The notes beneath the pieces are model-generated. The model saw only the letters and a list, made by a program, of their open reading frames with translations, was not told the DNA's origin and ran no database searches. Of a stretch of 7,744 bases of DNA, positions 1-4,419 are shown one piece after another. Position 1 is the stretch's first letter, and the number at the start of each line of letters is the position of its first letter. Made by a program: the position numbers and the translations under genes. Source of the stretch: Desulfobacterales bacterium C00003106 (GTDB lineage Bacteria; Desulfobacterota; Desulfobacteria; Desulfobacterales; C00003106); contig MAXM01000245.1 of assembly GCA_001751015.1 (NCBI GenBank), positions 1 to 7,744 on the forward strand, in the 5' to 3' direction.

Positions 1-122
1 AACACAGCTATTGATGTTCATGGCCGGCGAAAAATCGCAAGTTATGGCCTTTCGAGGTATAACAAGCAGTTAGGTCGTTTCAACCCGGAACCGTGAACGC
101 TGAACCGCTCAACCCAGGTTCT
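1..122. other. Upstream leader, no recognisable gene
   Basis: No convincing gene is visible here. One frame is open from base 1 to a TGA at 94-96 (31 codons), but the peptide resembles nothing I know and does not look like the C-terminus of EnvC, the usual upstream neighbour of ctpA. The open frame runs into a degenerate repeat, which argues against real coding. The segment probably carries the upstream control region of the protease gene, although I could not pick a convincing promoter. Confidence 0.4.
81..115. repeat. Short degenerate tandem GAAC repeat
   Basis: Three imperfect 7-8 base units follow one another: GAACCGT (88-94), GAACGCT (95-101) and GAACCGCT (102-109). The hexamer CAACCC flanks them on both sides (81-86 and 110-115). 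The array ends a few bases before the ribosome binding site of the protease gene. It looks like simple non-coding microrepeat expansion; no function can be read from it. Confidence 0.5.
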
Positions 123-130
123 AAGGAGGA
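123..130 (+). promoter_or_regulatory. Ribosome binding site of the S41 protease gene
   Basis: AAGGAGGA is a near-perfect anti-16S match. The GGAGG core ends four bases before the ATG at 134, which fixes that codon as the start. Confidence 0.85.
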
Positions 131-133
131 TGT

Positions 134-1462
134 ATGACAAAATCAAGATATACAAAGACGGCAATATGGTGCGCCCTGATCTTGTCCGCTGTTCTCTATG
201 TAACAGGAAGCGGCTTCTACAAGAGACTGTCGGCCAGCACGGATGACACGTACAAAGAATTGAAGGTCTTCACTGATGTTCTTGATATTGTGGAAAAAAA
301 CTATGTAGATCCGGTAGATTCACAGGAGCTGATCAGGGGAGCTATCAAGGGGATGATGCAGTCGCTCGATCCGCATTCTTCATATCTTCTTCCGGATGCC
401 TACAAGGAACTCCAGATTGATACGCACGGAGAATTCGGAGGGCTCGGGATCGTAATCAGCACTGTGGACAGTGTGCTCACTGTAATTTCACCCATAGAGG
501 GAACCCCTGCTGACCGTGCAGGAATAAAGGCGGGCGACCAGATCATCAAGGTTGATGGTGAAAATACAAAGGATATGGTGCTCGAAGAGGCGGTCAAAAA
601 GATGCGGGGACCCAAAGGGACTACGGTAACCATTACAGTGGTCCGGGAGGGACTTGAAAAACCACAAGATTTCGTAATTACCCGCGATACCATTCCCCTT
701 GAGAGCGTTCGAGCCTTTATCCTTAAGGATGGATATGGATATGCTCGCATCACAAACTTCAGGGACAATACAACAGAAGATCTGAAAAAGGCCCTGGAGC
801 AACTCGAATCCGCAGATCCGCCCTTGCAGGGTTTGATTCTCGACTTGCGATACAACCCGGGAGGTCTCCTGGATCAGGCCGTGAAAGTGGCTGACTGTTT
901 TCTGGAAAACGGCGACATTGTATCCATTAAGGGGAGGCGCAGCGCTCACGACAAGGTCTATGAAGCTCACCCTGAGACCAAAAAACGCACTTACCCCATT
1001 GTAGTCCTTATCAACGGTGGAAGCGCGAGCGCCTCGGAAATCGTCGCCGGAGCTCTTCAAGACCATGCGCGGGCGCTTATTCTCGGCACACCCTCCTTTG
1101 GCAAGGGTTCGGTCCAGGCTATAGAACCCATGCGGGACGGGTCCGGGCTCAAATTGACGATTGCCCGCTACTATACGCCGAACGGACGTTCCATACAGGC
1201 TCTCGGTATTACCCCTGACATTGAAATCAAGTTCAGGAAGATTGAAGAAAAAAAAGAACATGTCAGGGAGAAGGATCTGTTACACCACATCAAGAATGAC
1301 AAGAAGGCCGAGCCTGTCGAGTCCGATGACAAAGACAAGGATACCGGGTCCGGTAACAAGGATGAAGAGATGGCCGAAAGACTCCTGTCACACGACAATC
1401 AGGTAACTCAGGCCTTACAGATACTGATAAGTTGGGATGTCTTTACAAAGCTGACGCATTAG
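134..1462 (+). CDS. ctpA: S41 family C-terminal processing peptidase (CtpA/Prc type)
   Basis: This 442-residue periplasmic serine protease trims or degrades envelope proteins from their C-termini. A hydrophobic segment at about residues 10-28, after a short basic start, gives an N-terminal anchor or signal peptide. A helical region follows (about 38-93), then a PDZ domain (about 96-178) containing GGLGI at 102-106. The S41 core (about 205-370) contains LDLRYNPGG at 236-244. The catalytic set is complete: Ser299 in GGSASASE, Lys324 in SFGKGSVQ and Gln328. Their spacing of 25 and 29 residues matches characterised CTPs. The tail after about 370 is highly charged (Lys/Glu/Asp) and low in complexity, with a short hydrophobic end. 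The gene starts at an ATG behind a strong Shine-Dalgarno and lies 89 bases upstream of a polysaccharide deacetylase gene on the same strand, so the two are probably co-transcribed. This pairing suggests a role in peptidoglycan remodelling, for example control of murein hydrolases. Family assignment is firm; substrate is unknown. Confidence 0.95.
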   Translation: MTKSRYTKTAIWCALILSAVLYVTGSGFYKRLSASTDDTYKELKVFTDVLDIVEKNYVDPVDSQELIRGAIKGMMQSLDPHSSYLLPDAYKELQIDTHGEFGGLGIVISTVDSVLTVISPIEGTPADRAGIKAGDQIIKVDGENTKDMVLEEAVKKMRGPKGTTVTITVVREGLEKPQDFVITRDTIPLESVRAFILKDGYGYARITNFRDNTTEDLKKALEQLESADPPLQGLILDLRYNPGGLLDQAVKVADCFLENGDIVSIKGRRSAHDKVYEAHPETKKRTYPIVVLINGGSASASEIVAGALQDHARALILGTPSFGKGSVQAIEPMRDGSGLKLTIARYYTPNGRSIQALGITPDIEIKFRKIEEKKEHVREKDLLHHIKNDKKAEPVESDDKDKDTGSGNKDEEMAERLLSHDNQVTQALQILISWDVFTKLTH

Positions 1463-1536
1463 AGGAACGGGGACGGAACAACTTTCCTGTTAAGGCGTTC
1501 AGAAAAATGAGATGCATAAATGCGGTGTGATTACGA

Positions 1537-1545
1537 AAGAAGAGG
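1537..1545 (+). promoter_or_regulatory. Ribosome binding site that points to an AUA start
   Basis: AAGAAGAGG is a purine-rich Shine-Dalgarno-like stretch ending six bases before ATA at 1552-1554. No ATG, GTG or TTG in the deacetylase frame lies at a suitable distance. A TGA in that frame at 1528-1530 rules out any start further upstream. Confidence 0.6.
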
Positions 1546-1551
1546 TTTGAT

Positions 1552-2796
1552 ATAGCAAAAAAAGCAAAGAAGAGAAGCAAGACCTCTGTAACAAAAGCCA
1601 AAAAGACCAAGAAAACCAGAAAGACCGCGAACACGAACAAGAAACACCCTTTTCGCGCCTTGATCCTCCTCCTTGCAGTGGGCATATCCGCTGCCGTCGG
1701 TATATATCTGCTCCCAACGGTTTTCCCGGAGCAAAGCCCCTCTTCCGGCAAATCTCCCATATTTGAAATATATACATCGGAAGATTTCGAAACCAGGCTG
1801 AAATACCTTGAACAGGCAATGTATTCCGGCCTCCTGGACCTTGGTGTATCCGTTGACGACGTAGAGTTTCAGTCTGTCTCGCCAAGGGAGTCAAAAGGGC
1901 TGCACTGGGACTTTGCCGAGTTGGAGGTCCGACCTGGAAGATTCCCGTCAAAAACGGACATAGAAAAGAGTTTTGACCTCCACCTTTCGGAGATCGGAGC
2001 CGCCTTTGAGATTACGTTCGATGACCGTTATCCCCTGATTGTCCGGATAAGCCTTGATGACCGGCCGACACATCGTCTTCTTTTTGTAAGAAAGTTGAAA
2101 AGGCTGGTCCCGGCTACCCGGAAAAAGCTTCCCCGTGTTGCGATTATTATCGATGATATAGGATATGACAAACAATTGGCACTCGATTTCCTGTCGCTTG
2201 ACGCGCCGATCACGCTATCGATCTTCCCTTTCAGCCCGCACGGGAAAACAATCGCATCCGCAGCCCGCGCGAAAGGAAGAAATGTCATGCTTCACCTTCC
2301 GATGGAGCCTCAGGAATACCCAAAGATAGACCCCGGAAAAGGCAGCCTTCTCACCTCCATGGATGCAGATACACTGATTCGCCGGCTCAAAGAGGATATA
2401 GCCCAGCTACCCTGCATTGTGGGGGTGAACAATCACATGGGGTCCGGGTTAACACAGGATTCGGAACGAATGAAGCTGATATTTACGCACCTCAAAAAGA
2501 AAGGCCTTTTCTTTGTGGACAGCCGCACCACAAAACTCAGTTGTGCGAGAAGGGTTGCAAGCAGTCTGAAACTGAGATTTGCAGAGCGTCAGGTCTTTAT
2601 AGATCACCTCGAAGAAGAGAGTTTTATCCGGGGCCAGCTCAAACGGCTGAAAAGCGTCGCAAGGTCAAGGGGGTCTGCTATTGCAATTGGCCATCCGTAT
2701 AAATTGACATATCGTATCTTGAAACAAGAGCTTCCAAACCTGAAAAAGCAGATGAAAATAGTTCCGGTCTCCCGATTAGTGCGAGTTGCCAATTAA
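1552..2796 (+). CDS. Divergent polysaccharide deacetylase family protein (YibQ-like)
   Basis: From the proposed AUA start the protein has 414 residues. It begins with a very Lys/Arg-rich cytoplasmic segment (1-35), followed by one membrane-spanning helix (about 36-54) and a periplasmic domain. The NodB-like fold of the divergent polysaccharide deacetylase family (Pfam Polysacc_deac_2) occupies about 194-405. Visible motifs are VAIIIDDIGYD with Asp201/Asp202, HLPMEP with His248, NNHMGS with Asn294/His295, FVDSR with Asp323, and IGHPY with His381, so the probable metal and catalytic residues are present. Family members are thought to act on envelope glycans and are commonly encoded next to envC and ctpA; the exact reaction is not established. 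The first conventional start in frame is TTG at 1660, but it would delete the basic leader and cut into the membrane helix, so I prefer 1552. An ATG at 1507 shares the frame but is cut off by TGA at 1528. The gene ends 11 bases from the convergent regulator gene. Confidence 0.85.
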   Translation: MAKKAKKRSKTSVTKAKKTKKTRKTANTNKKHPFRALILLLAVGISAAVGIYLLPTVFPEQSPSSGKSPIFEIYTSEDFETRLKYLEQAMYSGLLDLGVSVDDVEFQSVSPRESKGLHWDFAELEVRPGRFPSKTDIEKSFDLHLSEIGAAFEITFDDRYPLIVRISLDDRPTHRLLFVRKLKRLVPATRKKLPRVAIIIDDIGYDKQLALDFLSLDAPITLSIFPFSPHGKTIASAARAKGRNVMLHLPMEPQEYPKIDPGKGSLLTSMDADTLIRRLKEDIAQLPCIVGVNNHMGSGLTQDSERMKLIFTHLKKKGLFFVDSRTTKLSCARRVASSLKLRFAERQVFIDHLEEESFIRGQLKRLKSVARSRGSAIAIGHPYKLTYRILKQELPNLKKQMKIVPVSRLVRVAN

Positions 2797-2807
2797 ACCA
2801 ACTGTCT

Positions 2808-3746
2808 TCATTCCTCGGTATTCGGCTTGGATTGTTGCGGAAATACCATCTTGCCGCACAGATCCAGATCGTAGCCCTCCAATCCACGGGCCAGCTCACG
2901 GAATTGGGATTCATGGAGAAGGCCGAGAAAAAGCTGCACTCCCCGTTCAAAGAATCGGTCCCTGGAAATAAGAAAATCGTAACGCTCCCAGCGAAGGGAA
3001 ATGAAGTCCAATCCCAAGAGACCAGCCACGGCCTTTATGCCGGGCGCGGCATCGGCTCTTCCGGCCAGTACCTCAAGACCCACATCCAGGTGACCGCGAA
3101 ATTCACGCTCATAACCTTTAATCTGCGTCTCTTTGAGACCGGCCTTTTTAAGTTCAAGGTCAAGGAGCAGGCGGGTTCCTGTTCCAGGCGGACGATTGGA
3201 GATTCTCATCCCCGGCTGACCCAGATCAGAAACGCTCTGGATTTTCTTGGGATTTCCTTGCGTAACAAGAAGTCCCTGTTCCCGGCGGCAGAAATTCACC
3301 AGCGCCGGCGAATTCCCTTTAAGCTCCTTAACTGCAAAGTCAAAGTTGTATTCTTCTTCGTCTTCCTGCAAAAGGTGGCTTGATGCTATATGGCAAAGGC
3401 CTCGGCCCAGGGTCTTCAAACCGCCCCGGCTTCCCACATTGCCGAAGACAGCCACATGCTCAGAAAAGGTTTGATTGAACAATGCAATGGTTTTGTCTAA
3501 GAGGATGTCATTGCTGCCGACTATAATCAGCAAACCATGATAAGGGGGGAGAAAGGTTGAGGACTTCGGATAGTTGATGGTCTGGTTCTCCAGCCACTGC
3601 TCCACAAGATGCTTCGGGAAAAGCCATTTCCCCGTTACCTTGGTGGCCGGAAGTCCCTTTTCGGTGATCAGGGAATAGACCATCTTTTCGTTGATATCTA
3701 AAAAATGGGCGGCCTCCCTGGTATTGAGAAGTCTCTTTTTATCCAT
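2808..3746 (-). CDS. HTH regulator with PBP-like (molybdate-type) ligand-binding domain
   Basis: This 312-residue predicted cytoplasmic transcription factor has two parts. Residues 5-54 form an excisionase/MerR-like winged helix (LNTREAAHFLDINEKMVYSL, then a GKWLFP wing). Residues about 68-290 form a PBP-like_2 / COG1910 substrate-binding domain with hallmark stretches VGSRGGL (104-110), REQGL (155-159), NRPPGTGTRLLLD (184-196) and GYERE (211-215). In this family the domain resembles the periplasmic molybdate/tungstate-binding protein ModA/TupA but has no signal peptide, so it probably senses a small anion inside the cell. I chose the ATG at 3746 because GGAGG lies eight bases before it; a GTG at 3755 overlaps the Shine-Dalgarno itself. 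The gene converges on the deacetylase gene with 11 bases between stop codons. No transporter or molybdoenzyme gene is in view, so its target cannot be named. The ligand is inferred from the family only. Confidence 0.88.
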   Translation of the reverse strand: MDKKRLLNTREAAHFLDINEKMVYSLITEKGLPATKVTGKWLFPKHLVEQWLENQTINYPKSSTFLPPYHGLLIIVGSNDILLDKTIALFNQTFSEHVAVFGNVGSRGGLKTLGRGLCHIASSHLLQEDEEEYNFDFAVKELKGNSPALVNFCRREQGLLVTQGNPKKIQSVSDLGQPGMRISNRPPGTGTRLLLDLELKKAGLKETQIKGYEREFRGHLDVGLEVLAGRADAAPGIKAVAGLLGLDFISLRWERYDFLISRDRFFERGVQLFLGLLHESQFRELARGLEGYDLDLCGKMVFPQQSKPNTEE

Positions 3747-3754
3747 CTTCGCCA

Positions 3755-3763
3755 CCTCCTTTT
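3755..3763 (-). promoter_or_regulatory. Ribosome binding site of the HTH regulator
   Basis: On the - strand AAAAGGAGG lies eight bases before the ATG at 3746. It overlaps the alternative GTG at 3755, which argues that the ATG is the true start. Confidence 0.8.
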
Positions 3764-3770
3764 GGGAGGG

Positions 3771-3799
3771 ATTGCACCATTCCTGTAATCATAAGTCAA
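3771..3799 (-). promoter_or_regulatory. Candidate sigma-70 promoter of the HTH regulator
   Basis: On the - strand a -35 box TTGACT (3794-3799) and a -10 box TGCAAT (3771-3776) are separated by exactly 17 bases. Transcription would start only a few bases before the ribosome binding site, giving a very short leader. The -10 box matches only four of six consensus bases, so this is plausible but unproven. Confidence 0.4.
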
Positions 3800-3863
3800 C
3801 GGATATCTCCTTGATACAAAATCATCCCCATTCCTTACCCACATTGACCGCCCCCTCACAAAC

Positions 3864-3900
3864 CCGATGTTTTCCTTCAAGCCCGACAAGGCTTCATCGG
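3864..3900. repeat. Bulged inverted repeat upstream of the HTH regulator
   Basis: CCGATG (3864-3869) pairs with CATCGG (3895-3900). Inside it AAGCC (3879-3883) pairs with GGCTT (3890-3894) around the loop CGACAA. The 3' arms are contiguous, while nine unpaired bases separate the 5' arms. The result is an 11-base-pair stem with a one-sided bulge, upstream of the regulator's candidate promoter. It could be an operator, a structured RNA element or a repeat-family member. There is no T-run, so it is not a typical terminator. Confidence 0.45.
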
Positions 3901-3966
3901 TCCTGGCGACACACCCTGCTTTTTCCTGTCATTAGATTAGAATCATTTTCACTTGATGTCGTCAGT

Positions 3967-4022
3967 GAGGCTACACCCGCAGAGCGGGTGGCCTCAGGAG
4001 GGCCCCTCGATGGGCCACAGGC
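3967..4022. repeat. REP-like double hairpin, GCAGAGC type
   Basis: The first hairpin has outer arms GAGGC (3967-3971) and GCCTC (3991-3995), an inner 7-base-pair stem CACCCGC (3974-3980) with GCGGGTG (3984-3990), and an AGA loop; TA bulges on one side. A second hairpin follows, GGCCC (4001-4005) with GGGCC (4012-4016). The GCCT at 3991 could instead pair with AGGC at 4019-4022, giving two mutually exclusive folds. Such bulged GC-rich stems resemble repetitive extragenic palindromes mobilised by RAYT transposases, but no such transposase gene is in the window. Confidence 0.6.
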
Positions 4023-4046
4023 TTGGTTCTGTTTTACAACTATGTT

Positions 4047-4217
4047 CTACGTTAACGAGGTTCCTTGCTGTTTATCAACATACTTTGAAAAGCGCTCAGA
4101 TAGATTGTCGTTCACACCAGACACTCTTTGATAGTCAACACAGAAACCCATCATTGAGTTCACAGGGTGTTTCAAAATAACTTCAACTTTTTCGCTCTGC
4201 TCTTTTGCCGTATCCAT
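4047..4217 (-). CDS. Small hypothetical protein (56 residues), unrecognised
   Basis: A - strand ORF runs from ATG at 4215-4217 to TAG at 4047-4049. The frame is open upstream to a TGA at 4251-4253, so up to 67 codons are possible. The predicted product is soluble and mixed-charge, begins MDTAKEQSEKVEVILKHPV, contains a central MMGFCVDYQR and ends in KQQGTSLT. There is no signal peptide, membrane segment or motif I can name. I see no clear Shine-Dalgarno before the ATG. The surrounding DNA is AT-richer than the main genes (48 of 120 bases are G or C in 4081-4200). REP-like hairpins lie on both sides. It may be a genuine small gene, the remnant of a longer gene, or cargo of a repeat-bounded element. 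The protein-like composition makes me prefer coding over chance, but only modestly. Confidence 0.4.
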   Translation of the reverse strand: MDTAKEQSEKVEVILKHPVNSMMGFCVDYQRVSGVNDNLSERFSKYVDKQQGTSLT

Positions 4218-4254
4218 AGCTTGTCGTACTTTAATGATAGAGACGCGTTGTCAC

Positions 4255-4298
4255 GCCGGACCGGCAGAGCCTATTAGGTCGCACCAGCAGAGCTGGTG
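4255..4298. repeat. REP-like hairpin pair, GCAGAGC type
   Basis: CACCAGC (4282-4288) pairs with GCTGGTG (4292-4298) around an AGA loop. This is the same architecture as the hairpin at 3974-3990, with the central pair changed on both arms (C/G there, A/T here), which is a compensatory change. Just before it, at 4263-4271, GGC-AGA-GCC repeats the GCAGAGC core with a short stem, and GCCGG/CCGGC at 4255-4265 is a further small palindrome. It lies about 120 bases before the large repair gene. Confidence 0.55.
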
Positions 4299-4347
4299 GT
4301 TTAAGAAGATGAATTAAATTAGCTATTGGCATTTACAGCAGTTGCAC

Positions 4348-4353
4348 TTGACA
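4348..4353 (+). promoter_or_regulatory. Perfect -35 hexamer upstream of the nuclease-helicase gene
   Basis: A consensus TTGACA lies 66 bases before the ATG at 4420. I do not see a good -10 box at the expected distance: the bases near 4371 read CTTTTT. It may therefore belong to an activator-dependent promoter or be chance. Confidence 0.25.
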
Positions 4354-4406
4354 GGTCTACGAAAACATGGCTTTTTGCTCTCATTGCGCCTTTGCGTAAG
4401 GCTCTT

Positions 4407-4413
4407 GAAAGGA
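4407..4413 (+). promoter_or_regulatory. Ribosome binding site of the nuclease-helicase gene
   Basis: GAAAGGA is followed by six bases and then the ATG at 4420. This sets the start there rather than at an in-frame TTG at 4342, whose extra 26 codons do not belong to the PHP domain. Confidence 0.75.
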
Positions 4414-4419
4414 TTTCTA

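Noticed and set aside
60..79. Resemblance of ATAACAAGCAGTTAGG to integron attC end sequences
   Set aside because: There is no paired inverted core site and no integrase or cassette structure; the similarity is short and probably chance.
488..1261. Long - strand ORF (257 codons) inside the protease gene
   Set aside because: It lies wholly antisense to a gene with an intact catalytic site and PDZ domain, and its translation shows no domain-like pattern.
1465..1500. Possible hairpin between protease and deacetylase genes (GAACG with CGTTC, GGAA with TTCC)
   Set aside because: The arms are only four to five pairs and widely separated, with no T-run; too weak to call a terminator.
2797..2807. 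Bidirectional terminator between the convergent genes
   Set aside because: Only 11 bases separate the stop codons and no stable inverted repeat is visible across the junction.
3747..3755. GTG start of the HTH regulator at 3755
   Set aside because: It overlaps the GGAGG Shine-Dalgarno; the ATG at 3746 is correctly spaced from it.
3691..4131. + strand ORF of 146 codons across the regulator start and hairpins
   Set aside because: It overlaps the regulator's start, promoter and the palindromic repeats. Its translation is Ser/Pro/His-rich without recognisable features.
4342..4419. Upstream TTG start adding 26 residues to the nuclease-helicase
   Set aside because: The added sequence is unlike PHP N-termini, overlaps a possible -35 element, and ATG at 4420 has a well-placed ribosome binding site.
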